From contig NC_064650.1 of assembly GCF_001723175.1 (NCBI RefSeq), forward strand, positions 3,286,001-3,350,000: a stretch of DNA of 64,000 nt. The letters are read 5' to 3'. The notes under the pieces are model-generated. The model did not search any database, had not been told where the DNA came from, and worked only from the letters and a program-made list of their open reading frames with translations. The position numbers were made by a program, and so were the translations under genes. The stretch's first letter is position 1. Each line of letters starts with the position of its first letter. Below are positions 48,235 to 60,118 of this stretch, piece after piece. This stretch comes from Penicillium oxalicum (taxonomy: Eukaryota > Ascomycota > Eurotiomycetes > Eurotiales > Aspergillaceae).

Positions 48235-49805
48235 TCACAGCCGCTTCATCGCTGAGGCAGTGGAGCTTGACAGCTGTTGGCCTCGTGCCTTGGCAGCCAT
48301 TTGCAGAAGCTTGGCTGTGCGTGACGGGTGCCACACACGGCTACCCAGAATCATGACCCAAGTCAGCAGGAATAAGCTGCCAGCTTGATGGGCAGAGGCG
48401 AGTGGTGTGGGCACCAGGTACAGCAGAGTGGAGATACCAAGCGCGACTTGCATGCAGGCAAAGCCAAGAACACCGTGCATTCCCTTGCGAGCCGGTGCGG
48501 GCAGAAGACGCTTAATAGAAGCTCGGCGGGAATAGGCAAAGAGAGCGACGATGGATGTGAAAGTGGTCATGGCAAGAATGCGGTGGTCGAGTTGGACGAG
48601 GGAGGGGTTCTCGAGCATGTTTCGCCACCACAAGTCGGATCGATCTTCGCGGCGAGAATAGTGGGCATCCCACAGTTCAGTGCTAGGAGGCGCGAGTCCC
48701 TTGCCCATGTAGGGGAACTCGTTGTAAATCAATCCGGCGTCGAGACCAGCGACAAGACCGCCTGACATGACAGTGGTGAAAACAAGGAGCGCCAGACCAG
48801 CGACAGAACGACGGAAAAAGGCTAGACGAGGATCACGAAGAGCGTTCAGCTGGTTCAGTCCCTCAGACGGATCCTTCATCAAACGGTGAGACCGCAGAAT
48901 AGCCAGGCCATTCCAGAGCATAGCAACGTAGCAGGTGAATGCCGTAGCCAGGTGGGCTGTCAGGCGGTACTGGCTGACTCGAGGGTGACTTCCAGGAGCG
49001 AAGAGGTCATCCTTCAGACCCGACTTGACCATCCACCAACCGATGAAGCCTTGGAAACCAATCAAACCAGCAATGCCACCCAGACGCAGGGCCATGGGGG
49101 CGGAGACCTTCTTCCGAGCGACAAAGTAGACAGCAGGCAAGACGAACGAAAGACCGACGAATCGGCCCCAAAGGCGATGGATCCATTCCATGTAGTAGAT
49201 GGACTTGAATTCGGACAATGTCATGTTGGGGTTCAGCAGCTGGAATTCCGGAGAGGCACGATATTTGGCGAACTCCGACTCCCAGTCATCGGCATTCATG
49301 GGTGGGAGAGAACCAGTAACAGGGCGCCATTCGGTGATACTCAAACTATGCGCGAAGGTTAAGCCAATTAGCCGGAAAGTTCATTTTTCCGCAAAAGGGT
49401 GGGTGGATGTGGTACGAACCCAGATTCCGTCAGTCGAGTAAGACCTCCAAAGACGACGATACCAAAGACACTGGCAGCACTGCCCAATAGCCAGTAAGCC
49501 ACGGTCTTGTCGCTGATCTTGGGGAAACTTGACTTGGTCTTTGCTGCAGTTTCTCCCGCAGCAGCTTCGAGCGTGGGGGCAGCGACCGAGCGGCGCAAGC
49601 TCGAGGTGAAAAATTGCCTGTTCTTGTCGGCAAAGATCGAGCTTCGGATCATTTGGGGCTTCGGAGAGGGCATGGCCGCGAACCGGCGCACGGTTGGGCC
49701 AGCGAAGCCTTGCTTCCGAAGGCATTGTCTGCAAGTGAACAGTTCCTTTGACAAGCGAGGTGCAACACTCCGCCATAATGGCAGAGTTGGACTTAGAGAA
49801 GCCAT
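48235..49805 (-). CDS. cox15: Haem A synthase COX15 (mitochondrial inner membrane)
   Basis: It oxidises haem O to haem A for cytochrome c oxidase. Two exons, 49805-49420 and 49345-48235, sum to 1497 bases (498 residues). The first 60 residues are basic and Ser/Arg-rich (FTCRQCLRKQGF, TVRRFAAM), a mitochondrial targeting sequence. Eight hydrophobic segments follow. The conserved histidines are in YYMEWIHRLWGRFVGL, QYRLTAHLATAF, VQLDHRILAMTTF and ASAHQAGSL, the haem-ligand positions of the family. The intron uses a GTTCGT donor and splits a Gly codon in TESGLSITEW. The start at 49805 is the first ATG in frame. It is divergent from the C3HC gene and a CCAAT box lies about 118 bases upstream. Confidence 0.96.
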
Positions 49806-50312
49806 TGCAATTGGCAAGTTGGAACGTGAATGCTTGCCGGAAGAAAAGAAAGAGAGGAAAGTGTCGGGAGCGTTCAAGATGGGTTGTATGACTTATCCAG
49901 ATGTGGCGCCGAGCACCGATCGCCAATCAGAAACGAGGAATTTGGTCAACTCTATCGGGAAGTCGCGCGAATCGGAATCCGATTGCTCGACTCAGAACGA
50001 GGATTCCGAGCATTCTGATTGATCGAGGACACACTGGAGATGCGAATTTGTAGCTTTGTGGTCGTCGCTGGATTCCCTTTTCAGTTTGGTCTCCCGGAAG
50101 ATTGGGCAATTCTCCAACCGTTGAGAAACTCCAGTGTCTCATATGCCACACTGATTACTAAAAACGAAGTGACTTATGATCCTATGCCGACGATAAAGTC
50201 GAAGGGGCGTTATTGATGCCTAAGGCAGCAGAACCCTTGGTTGCGGAGCTTGATGTCAGATCCGCTCTGAGCTGCGGCGCATAATCAACATTGCCTCACA
50301 TTGTCCGACACA
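49806..50312. promoter_or_regulatory. Bidirectional upstream region between COX15 and the C3HC gene
   Basis: 507 bases that must hold both promoters. It contains CCAATCA at 49923-49929. Confidence 0.5.
49923..49929. promoter_or_regulatory. CCAAT box (CCAATCA)
   Basis: A core for the fungal HAP/AnCF CCAAT-binding complex, which controls respiratory and haem genes. It is 118-124 bases upstream of the COX15 start, in reverse orientation to that gene. Single occurrence, so chance is possible. Confidence 0.35.
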
Positions 50313-51822
50313 ATGTCCTATGCGGTCGAGTCCAAGAAGCGCAAATTCCATCGCATGCTGGAATCAATTTCAAAGCCCCTGGCCATCGAAAATGCTTCGA
50401 AGAATCCTCCCTCCGCGTCAACCATGGCCACCCAAGATCGTACGCCCGCCGAGCTCTCTATCAAGAAAGTAAGACTGGACAACAACGATCCTCAGGATTT
50501 TGCCGCTGTGCGCAACTCGACACAAAAGATCGCCAGACCCGCAGTGAAACGATCATCCTCTTCAGCCTCTGCTTCCACGACGCGCCCAACATTTGTCCCT
50601 TGGGATCGTGAACGGTTCCTTGAGCGCCTCGAGACTTTTCGTCGCGTCGACCGTTGGACGTCGAAACCTGCTGCGATCAATGAAGTACAATGGGCCAAGC
50701 GTGGGTGGGTGTGCACGGATGTCTCGCGAGTCAGCTGTGTGAGTAGCTGTGGTGGTTCGGTCGTTGTGAAACTACCGGACGAGATTGATGAATTGGATGG
50801 GTTTGATATGGAGAAGGTGCAAGAAAGGAAACAAGTTCGTATGTGTATTCCCGCGGTGATGGAGAGATAATTCTTTTTCTACATCAGACTGACGTGGGTC
50901 TCGACAGGCTCGAGACTGGTCGAGGAATACCAGAAGCAGATAACAGAAGAGCACGGTGAGAATTGTCCGTGGAGACATAGGGGATGCGATGGTATGTTTC
51001 ATCATTTAATTGCATTGGGTATCGAGACAGTATCAGCTAAAAGCTGTCGCAGCGACAATTCAACATCTTCCCTTGACCAATGTGGATGTGGCTATCTCCG
51101 GCCTTCAGAGTCGGTACTCGCATCTAATTCATTTGGCCGACAAGCTTCCAGCTTTTGACACTCTACTTACGCCAGCCGAGTTTGACATTGAGAGCTTAGC
51201 TGAATCACTTCCAGTCGACTGGTTTGATACTGCTGGTCGATCAATGCAGGAACCCATTGAGAGGCGTGACGGGAGCAATGAAGAAGTCTCGACTCCCCCA
51301 CCAGTGGATTCGTCCTCCAGGGCCGTGAACAAAACAGCACTCACATTGGCATTTTTTGGCTGGGACTCCACGACTGATCCGCGCGCTGATCTTGTCGCTT
51401 GCCAGACCTGCTTCCGTCGCTTGGGGTTGTGGATGTACAAACCGAAAGAGAATGGAGACCCAACCGTCTTCGACTCCCTCGATGTGACGACAGAGCATAT
51501 GGACTATTGTCCATGGATTGATCGTGTCGCGCAGAGCGGAACTGGCAAATCTAATCAAAACCCAGCTAGCCTTCGCAGTGGCTGGGAGATGGTCGCCGAG
51601 GCTGTCAAAGTGAAGCACCGCAGGCAAGTACGCTCTGTCGTCTCGGTGGATAGTCCTCGCCATGAACCCAGTACGCCGTCTGCCGAAGAGCTAGGTGCAA
51701 AGAGTCCGGAGGATGAGGAGAAGAAGAAAGCGGCAGATCGGGAATGGTGGGCAAAAATTCGACGTATGAGGCAGGTTTTGACTCACAGGACCCCACGCCG
51801 CAAGCCTGCGCCGCCCTCATGA
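50313..51822 (+). CDS. C3HC zinc-finger protein (NIPA/Rsm1-like)
   Basis: Three exons, 50313-50838, 50908-50991 and 51053-51822, sum to 1380 bases (459 residues). The C3HC zinc finger is split by introns: WAKRGWVC and CVSSCGGSVVVKLP in exon 1, then HGENCPWRHRGCD in exon 2. The acceptor at 51052 joins GCD to ATIQHLPLTN, the expected continuation. A second Rsm1-type zinc module lies in exon 3 (ACQTCFRRLGLWMYK and HMDYCPWID). The family includes S. pombe Rsm1, linked to mRNA export, and animal NIPA, an SCF-associated protein. A nuclear role is therefore likely, but which one is not shown. The C-terminus is basic (HRTPRRKPAPPS). Confidence 0.85.
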
Positions 51823-52978
51823 AGAGCCTTTCAGCCTCTACTGGACGAACGATGTTGGGCAACTTTCATTATGCAGATTCAAGCGTGGCGTTTTAGGGGA
51901 AGTCACAGCCTCTTCTCGGCTGAACATTTATTCGAGCGTTCCAAAGTTATTGCAATTTCAACGTCTGACCGGCTTACTATGTGATGCTGTGTCTCATTGG
52001 CTTCAACGAAATATTCTCACTTTCTGCTCTCTTACTTGTAGTATGTTGGCTTCAATCCTCGCTCGGAGCACGAGGACGTTTCATCTCATGCTGAAGTTCT
52101 TTCCAATGCGAGGATTGTATCTTCAAGTGATACTATAGGTATCACTCACCTCATTGCAACGCAAAGCGACATTCTCGGAAATCCTCACTTTCCGCTCAGA
52201 TAACCCCATTAAGCAACTCAATATCTACAGCTATTCATATCTGAGGGATCAGTATGATGATCTTGCCAAATCTCACGTGTTAGACATCTAGACTTTAGAT
52301 CGGAGCTCCAATCGATGTGATTCCGATTCTCCACCCCCCTAGTTTAAAGCATGCTCAAGGTTACTTGCTATGTAAATGCGAGATTGATGGCCGTCTGACA
52401 TTCTACGAGCTTCTTTCCAATGAACTCCGGATCTGATCTAGCTACACTTAACCCTGAGCTCGTTTTGTAGCTTTGTGCTAGCCTCCCGATTGATCTATCA
52501 TGTCTCGTGCACTATCCAGTAGTTGCAGGATCCGTATCATCACCGATCGCTCGGCATATAAAATCTTCTTCTGATATCTCTCCTGATCATTTCTCTTTCA
52601 TCACTAAAAATATTTTTGCTAATTGAAATCACTCAATATTGGGACAGTGCTTAGCTGATAATCGGAAAACCGACAGTCCACGTCAACTGGATTAGACTGG
52701 CCTCTCGAGCACAGCACAGCACATCCCTTTAACTACGAGCTGAAGTCCAGTTCAGAAATTTCCTTCGATTCAAACTCATCACAGAACCATTCCGCAAGTT
52801 TTTTCCATATACAATATTGCAAGCCCGGGACACTTCAATACTGATAGGAGACGCACGGTACGCACCCAGTCAAAAAGGACTTGCTCGACCGTGCCTTATC
52901 TCCTCTCCATCATCAACACATTCATTTTCGACTGAGACCATCCGCATTTCTGCATCTCCGATCAGCAACTACGACGAA
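51823..52978. other. 1.16 kb intergenic region
   Basis: AT-rich, between two + strand genes. A TATA-like GCATATAAAAT lies around 52554-52564. No coding sequence recognised. Confidence 0.5.
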
Positions 52979-54277
52979 ATGGCTGGCCCCACTGATGTTT
53001 TTGATGGAGGCGCATCTGCAGTCAACGAGTTGATTGACTCTTCCGAAGATGAAATGGACACCACCACCGCCAATGCACCTCTGACCCCCGAAGTTCGTGT
53101 TGAGGATCATGATGAATTTTGGATCGCTCCTCCTTTCGCAAGCGCAGAAGATGCCTCTGGCTACCCCCTGTTATTGGAAGACCAGCAAGTGTTCACTGAT
53201 CATCCAGCACCTTCGAAAGCACATGGATTGAATGAATCGGACAAGCCTGATGGAGGTCCGTTGACTTCGACGAACAGCATATTTGTCTCCACGACGCATG
53301 AGCCAGTGATATCTCAAAGCAAAAGTCAACCTCCGAGAAAGCGAACAAAGGTGACCCTCGACCCAGAAAGCCTACCCGACCCAGACGAGGAGCTCAACGA
53401 GGAACAAATTGCGCTGATCTGCCTTCAGCCTCCAAAGCTGCGTCAGCGGTATCGTCACTACTTCTCCAATGCTGGGATCCTTCGCGCTGCTTATAGCAAG
53501 ATCCTCTCGGAGCGACTTCCAAGCGGTGAGATGCGGTTCTCAGAGGATGTTCGGCGATCGTGTCTACCCAAAAAAAGGATTCGATCAGACGGCTTGAAGC
53601 TTGACGACCCTTCTCGATCTTCCGTTGGTCAGACTCGCAAGCGAAAAGAAGGAGAGATCTCCTTGACGGGCCTCAACGACAAAGACATTCCAACCAAAAA
53701 GTCGAGAACTCTTCACCAGAAATTAGGAAGGATCTCACAAAGAGACATCACAAGTTTGTCCCCGATACTGGATACCGGAACTGTCCATGGCCGCCAGATG
53801 GAACCTTCAACTAGCCACCCAAAAGATCCCGGTACTGCTCAGGTGGCCGACTTGGACACACATGGTCCCGAGCCTGCCTCGGAAACAGATGGTCAGCGCT
53901 CTTCCAAACCGATTGCTGGACAGACACCAAACAAGAATAAGTCGGCGGCAAATCGTCAAGGTGAACATGACAGTCACCCATTGGAGAGACCCACGGGGTC
54001 GACGCCGCCAGACTTTGCTGGATCTGCAGATCAATCTGAGCACGAGCTAGGACTGCCTCAACTTTTGGACCCAGCTTTCCTGGAATGCTTTTCCTATTTC
54101 CTCACTCGTGAAGTTCATCGGTTGGATTACGCCATTTTCCGCGCCGAGCGTGATCCGGCCACTCGCAAACACGCAGACATTTTGCGTCAGCACTGGCTGG
54201 CTTTGGTTGCTTTTCGTGATTCATGCATACGTATTGAGATGGAGCAGATATCAGCCAATGCATCGGCTGAAGATTAG
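52979..54277 (+). CDS. Uncharacterised, probably nuclear protein
   Basis: A single exon of 432 residues. I chose 52979 because it is the first ATG of the frame and has an A at -3 (GAAATGG). The N-terminus is acidic (ELIDSSEDEMD). A basic cluster PPRKRTKV could be a nuclear localisation signal. A compact central block follows (ELNEEQIALICLQPPKLRQR and AAYSKILSERLPSGEMRF) that looks folded. The middle is disordered and the C-terminal 70 residues look helical (FLECFSYFLTREVHRLDYAI, ILRQHWLALVAFRDSCIRIE). I do not recognise the family. Codon use resembles neighbouring real genes, so it is probably expressed. Confidence 0.65.
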   Translation: MAGPTDVFDGGASAVNELIDSSEDEMDTTTANAPLTPEVRVEDHDEFWIAPPFASAEDASGYPLLLEDQQVFTDHPAPSKAHGLNESDKPDGGPLTSTNSIFVSTTHEPVISQSKSQPPRKRTKVTLDPESLPDPDEELNEEQIALICLQPPKLRQRYRHYFSNAGILRAAYSKILSERLPSGEMRFSEDVRRSCLPKKRIRSDGLKLDDPSRSSVGQTRKRKEGEISLTGLNDKDIPTKKSRTLHQKLGRISQRDITSLSPILDTGTVHGRQMEPSTSHPKDPGTAQVADLDTHGPEPASETDGQRSSKPIAGQTPNKNKSAANRQGEHDSHPLERPTGSTPPDFAGSADQSEHELGLPQLLDPAFLECFSYFLTREVHRLDYAIFRAERDPATRKHADILRQHWLALVAFRDSCIRIEMEQISANASAED

Positions 54278-55180
54278 GTCAAGCCTTGGACATTTGAAGT
54301 TGACACGGCTCATTGTTCCTGCGGGGGACCTTGAGGTTAATTTGCTTTAAGATGTGCAGTGATCTGATTTGCTCTTCGTATGATGCGCGCTAATGGCACA
54401 GAGAATCTGAGTCTTTGGCTTAATATGAGCTTTTTTCTACCAAGAAAAAGAGGATGGAAGAATGTGGTTTTGCACAAGTTGATTGGGATTTTGCGTTCTG
54501 GGTGAGCGTTTGATTAGAACCAAATTGACTTTTTTTTTGCCTTTACTGTTGGCTCTATAGGCCATACGCGCCTGCTAAACGAGCTCTAGCCGTCTAACAA
54601 GTATTCGTTCGCACCGTCGCAGAATTGCTTGAGAGACGGATCTTCAGATAAGCTTGAACCTTGGACCAGACCTGGATATCCAAGAAGCTCCGAAATCAAA
54701 ATTTCAGATCCACAATAAATCTATACCTAGCCAGAATCTTGAGGGGGTTTTCTTCAAGAGCAAACATAGAATTGTCGACATGAACTCATTAAAATATTCC
54801 GTGCTTGTCTGGTGGTGTACTTTTTTGTCGCCAAACATACACGTGAAGCATCATGTGAAAGCCAGGGCTGCGCCTCCCAAGTCTCCAGTTGCGCAGTCGA
54901 GTGGACAGACCCACCGAGTGAAAGGCGACGGAGCTCCCTTCTTCCGCTCAAATCATTTCCGATCGGACAACCCAACTCTTTTTTGAATTTATCGCACATC
55001 AAACACCGAGCGGTTCTGAAACTGCCAGTGTATTACACCGATTTTCAGTGCTATTATTAAAAAGACCGTCCAAATTGGGCATTCTTAACTGAGTCAACTC
55101 CACAAAAACATCGAGTTCCGGTGAATCGAATCTCTCCTCTTGGTCCACCATCACACCCGCATCGGCGGCCGTCAGACGCA
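54278..55180. other. 0.9 kb intergenic region
   Basis: Between two + strand genes. Contains T-rich runs (about 54526-54540) and no recognisable gene. It should hold the promoter of the cap methyltransferase. Confidence 0.5.
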
Positions 55181-56963
55181 ATGGACAACTCCCCGGGCAG
55201 AGGATCCCAGGATTACTATAGAGGGCGCAATGGTGGAACAGAGAGATCGGGGTCCCTTCACTCGCCCGATGCCACGACAGATTACAATGGGGCATACGAT
55301 GATCGAAAGCGCAACCCTAGCGAGAATGCCACCCCCGACGTCGATCAGCAGCAGCAATCATCTGGCCCGCTGAACAAGCGCAGACGGATGCAAGAACGGC
55401 ATCAAGCTCGCAGACGTGGTCGAACACCTCCACCTTCGGTTTTCTCCCGACGAAATCGCTCCCGTAGCCCCAACTCCAATGGCGCGGACCGCGATGACCA
55501 CTCCAGACGGTCTCGATCCCCACTCGCGCCTCGGTCTCCAGATCCCGAAGACAAACCCAAGCAGCGCAAGCGTCCAGGCGGTGGTGCTCGGGCAGGTCTA
55601 CTCAATCCCGAGCAATTGCGGCGTCGGCAGGAAGAACGCGAGCGCGCCATGGAGGAGGATGCTATGCGGACGTCGCGGGACCGTGGTGTCTCCGATGTTG
55701 TTCGCCAACACTACAACGCAGTTCCGGAGCGAGGTCGTGAATGGCGCAAGACCGAAAGCAAAATCAAGGGATTACGCAGTTTCAACAATTGGGTGAAGAG
55801 TACCTTGATCCAGAAGTTCTCCCCCGACGAGGACTTTGTCGCCCGTTTCCACGATACTAAGGAATGGGCCGATGAGAGTCTGCGGCCATCTGAAACCGAG
55901 GACAAACAGCTGCTAGTGCTTGATTTGGGATGCGGCAAGGGCGGTGATCTGGGGAAATGGCAGCTTGCGCCGCAAAAAGTGGAATTGTATGTCGGGCTTG
56001 ACCCAGCGAATATCTCAATTGAGCAAGCTCGCGATCGGTACGGGCAGATGCGGTCTCGCGGTGGGGGCGGAGGCGGCCGTGGTCGTCGCCCGCAGCCACC
56101 TCTGTTCCACGCCGAATTCGCTACCAAGGATTGCTTTGGCGAGTCGCTTGCCGATGTGGATATCATTCAGCGTGTCGGTATCGACCCCAATGCGGGACCT
56201 GGCGGATCTTTGATGGCAGCTCGATGGGGCGGCGGTGGCTTTGACGTTGTGACTTCCATGTTCGCCATCCACTATGCCTTTGAAAGCGAGGAGAAGACCC
56301 GCCAAATGCTCAGCAATGTTGCAGGTTGTCTCAAGAAAGGTGGCCGATTTATCGGTGTGTGTCCCAACTCGGATGTGATCACGAGCAAAGTCAGCGCCTT
56401 CCATCAAAAACGCAAAGCCAACGATACCACGAAGCCTGCAGAGACCGAGGCCCCTGAGGATGGCGAAGTGGAAGAAGAAGAGCGCTGTGGATGGGGAAAC
56501 GACATTTATAGCGTTCGCTTCCCGGGCGATACCCCTGAGAACGGCGTATTCCGCCCGCCATTTGGATGGAGGTACACGTACTTTATGTCAGAGGCGGTGG
56601 AAGGAGTCCCAGAATACGTCGTGCCTTGGGAAGCATTCCGAGCGTGAGTGGCGTTTTTGCCCTTTTTCTTTGCATCGTCATGATTGACAAGTGCTAACGA
56701 TTATCAGCTTGACCGAGGACTACAACCTGGAGTTGCAGTACCGCAAGCCCTTCCTTGAGATCTGGGAAGATGAGAAGAACGATCGCGACCTTGGGCCGCT
56801 CAGCGAGCGCATGGGAGTGCGTGATCGTACTACTGGAGAGCTGTTGATGACCGAGGAGGAGAAGGACGCAGTCAGTAAGTATTTCGGTCTTCTCCACTGC
56901 GCAGGCTGCGTCGACTAATAGACCCTAGGCTTCTACCATGCATTTTGTTTCTACAAAGTTTAG
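55181..56963 (+). CDS. abd1: mRNA cap guanine-N7 methyltransferase
   Basis: It transfers methyl from S-adenosylmethionine to the N7 of the 5' cap guanine in the nucleus. Three exons, 55181-56643, 56708-56874 and 56929-56963, sum to 1665 bases (554 residues). The N-terminal 150 residues are disordered and rich in Arg/Ser (RRNRSRSPNSN, RRSRSPLAPRSP). The methyltransferase starts near VVRQHYNAVPERGREWRK. SAM motif I is LVLDLGCGKGGDLGKW (about 244-259). MFAIHYAFES and GGRFIGVCPNSD are further conserved segments, and FGWRYTYFMSEAVEG lies near the C-terminus. A Gly/Arg run interrupts the domain after motif II (around 56057-56090), as in other fungi. The last 35-base exon gives FYHAFCFYKV. The Nse2-like gene follows on the same strand. 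Confidence 0.94.
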
Positions 56964-57792
56964 CGCCACAATCAATCCTACGATTATTGAACTGTCGGAC
57001 CCCACTCGGGCTTACAGGTTCACCACCAAGGTGAAAAGAAACCAAAAAAAAAAAAATAAGAAGATATCGTTACTTATGCTTTGTTTTCTCACAAGTCCGG
57101 GGCGTATAAGTATTCACACTGGCTGGAGGTGAACTTCCCATGATCGTACGCTGGTCCTAAACGGGACTTGACTATATCCATCGTAGACTGACGTCGAGGT
57201 GACCAGTTACGTCGATGTGGAATAGCAGTGCGTCTGTGCAGTACGCGAAGGATTTCGTGTGGCAACGAGCGTTCGGTGGTATACCCTTATGTATTCAAGC
57301 GCATGGGGAGAAGGAATGGGAAGGAAACCAAACTTGACAACTGAAGGGGCTGCGGACTGGTCCATGCCATATGCTGCGGTCGGGATCGGCTTTTCCACGA
57401 CTTGATCCACGAACTGGGAACGCTCAGCCACCCTGAATTTTCCCCTCAGACGTCTGTACAGTACGCTCTACCTACAAAAGATTTCCGATAGCTGGTGAAC
57501 AGCATGATCCTTAAATGTTTCATTGATGGGGCTTAGCGATAAGCTTATCGCAGCAATGTTACCAGATCAGGGATAGCGCCAGTGCAAGCGCGTCGCGCAT
57601 CTGGGATTCGAAGTGCTTTGATACAAATTGCACAAGTCAAAATCATCATCCACAGCCAAGCGGCAAAGGAAGTTCCAAAGCCTGTCAGACAGGGCTCCCA
57701 TTCGTTCTCAAACAGCTCTCATATACTTTTTACCCGTTACAACCCCCCCCTCCCCCCAAAAAAGAAGTTATCAACTCTAAAAAGCTGCTCAA
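56964..57792. other. 0.83 kb intergenic region
   Basis: Between two + strand genes. Contains an A12 tract near 57046, C-rich runs just before 57770, and no recognisable gene. Confidence 0.5.
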
Positions 57793-59395
57793 ATGCTCTC
57801 CTCAACACCCGCGCGACAGCGCACCTCAATATCCCAATCTCGTCCCCCACCAAGCGCGCGCTCTCGAACAACGCAGAATCGAACAAGCGCACAGGTGCCG
57901 GAAATTCCTGAGTACCAGCCTCCCGAATCGATCATTTCAATCGAAGACCAGCGACAACTCCGCGCCATCCTTGACAGGCAATATCTCGAAGTTGCCAAGA
58001 GGCACATTCACGATGCGGGCATGCAAATCACCTATTCGGCAGGTGAAGTGAGTGATCGGCTCCGAGACGCGCAAACGAGATATCAAAGATTAAAAGAAAA
58101 GCGCCGCAATCTTGAACAAGGGCAGGAAGTGGATACGAGCAATGAAGATGCGGCCTACCAGCGGCTTGCGGAGCAGGAGCAGAAAGTCGGCGAGATCATG
58201 GATCGCCTGGAGGAGAGAATGCGACACATGGTCGATAGTGATATGAAGCTTGTCCGGATGACGGAAGCGGTGAAAGAGATTGATAAGGAGGAGACGCAGG
58301 CGCAGCATGTCATTTTGGGGACGCGGCAGATGCGCAGCCGACAGCGTGCTGGGCGCTTCCATGCTGCTTCTGATGATGAGGACGGCGAGGAGCAAGCTGA
58401 GGACCCGGCGAGAGAGCCGACACCTGTACGAGAGGTCCGGGAGAAAAATGCGCAAAATCCACCTAGTCAAAGGCTGAACGCCTCGCTGGCGGAAGGACAG
58501 CGGAAATGGGAGGAGCTCTCATTGACTCAACGGTGGGTTCCCATTGTCATTCGTACGGATTGAGTTGCTCTTGTGTCTCACTTGACTAACGGTTTCTTGG
58601 GGGGTTTTCCGTGGCAGATACGCTAATAACAATGACTACACTGGATTCTACCGGGTGGTGCACGACTCCAAATACCCCAATGACGAAGCACCTCCCCTCC
58701 CACACTCGTCCACCTGGTTCTCGCACATGGAAGACCCCGATTCGGCAGCTGGCGGTGCCAATGGTTCTTCTTCGACACGACGAACACGGAATCAGCGCCA
58801 GCCATCCCCCGCAAATTCCGACGACATCGCCATTGAAAGTGAGAAGATCTCCATCACCTGTCCCATCACGCTTGTCCGGTTCAAGGACCCCGTGATCAGC
58901 AAATGCAAGCATAACTTCGAACGTGAAGCCATCATGGAAATGATTTCACGGTCTCGGCCCTTGCCTGGTGGACGAGCACGTGTCAAGGCCGTCAAATGTC
59001 CCGTCTGTGGGACTCCCCTCACGGCGGACGACTTGGACTTTGACCGGGCCATGAAGCGTCGGGTGATGCGTGCTGAGGAAAGAGATGCGCGACGAGCAGG
59101 GGAAAGTGACTCTGAGAACGACGATGATGCTGATCGGCCATCGAAGCGGAACCGGATCACTTTAGCCAGTGATGCGGTGGATCCCGAGGACGCGATGGAC
59201 GTGGATCGGCCAGCGGGTACGCAAATCAAAGCAGAGCCGGGGATTGTCAAAAGGGAAAGAGGACAGACGCAGCAATCGGATATGAGTGAGGAGGAGAATG
59301 AGGACGAGGACGAAGAAGAAGAAGAGGAGGAGGAGGAGGATGAAGACGAAGATGGAGATGAGGATGAATCGGAAGAAACTCAGGACAGTGAGTGA
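57793..59395 (+). CDS. nse2: SP-RING SUMO ligase, Nse2/Mms21-like, with long acidic tail
   Basis: Nse2 is the SUMO E3 subunit of the Smc5/6 genome-maintenance complex. Two exons, 57793-58532 and 58618-59395, sum to 1518 bases (505 residues). Residues about 50-190 are helical and coiled (RYQRLKEKRRNLEQGQ, EQKVGEIMDRLEERMRHM), as expected for the Smc5-binding part. The SP-RING lies at about 325-385: ITCPITLVRF, SKCKHNFERE and VKCPVCGTPL, with the Cys (328, 343, 374, 377) and His (345) ligands in place. After it comes a 120-residue tail ending in an almost continuous Asp/Glu run (59280-59390), longer than in yeast Nse2. A Siz/PIAS-type ligase is less likely, since no SAP or PINIT domain is seen. 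Confidence 0.87.
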
Positions 59396-60084
59396 GGGAC
59401 CCGATGAAAAAGGTACCTCAGTCGTGTATGGAGGCAGTATAATGAACTTACTGGCTGTCAGCGCTGCATGGACACTCTTGTCTTGTCTCAAAATTAATGC
59501 AAATCCACAGCCCAGATTTCCTTGAGCTCAATCGATTGGACATTTTTTTTGCAACTCGCAGCCCTCCCTAGATGTCTGGTGAAGTGCGACGCAAAAGGGC
59601 CTGAAACCCCTAAACGGCGGAGTTCCTAGAACTAGCACAGGAAATGCTTGGTCGGCTCATCCATCCATTTGCATGCTCACCTAGCTAAATCTCCTGGTAT
59701 CAATACCCTAGGTGATGATAACCGTCAATCAACCTTCGAGCCCTAGTATCCAGGGATAAGTAAATCTCGTTGAAGACATAAATCATCGAAACTCTAGCAA
59801 AAATACAAAACCACCCGTCCGCAAGGCGAGGCTGACTCAACTACCGGTAAGCAAGTGTGACTAGCTATCGGAAGTGCCCAGCTCATTTGATGTAGCTGAC
59901 ATTCCAAGGCGAGCCCCCCTGTTCTATTCCGGAGGCATATCCCCTCTGTACACTCGGAGACTCGGTGCCGCAACTCATGTATGCGTGAGTGGCTGTCTCA
60001 GCCTTGCATGGTTCAATCATGCAGACAAGCCGATCGATGATAATCATGAGATTCAACCCCGACTCGGCGGGCACCCCGGGACCA

Positions 60085-60118
60085 AGAAAAAGAAAGAAAG
60101 AAAGAAAGAAAGAAAAAA
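60085..60118. repeat. (GAAA)n microsatellite
   Basis: About seven AAAG/GAAA units in tandem with slight irregularity at the left end. Confidence 0.85.

Noticed and set aside
57590..57620. TTCGAATCCC (minus strand) as a third tRNA-like remnant
   Set aside because: No A-box-like or GATACC segment at the shared spacing.
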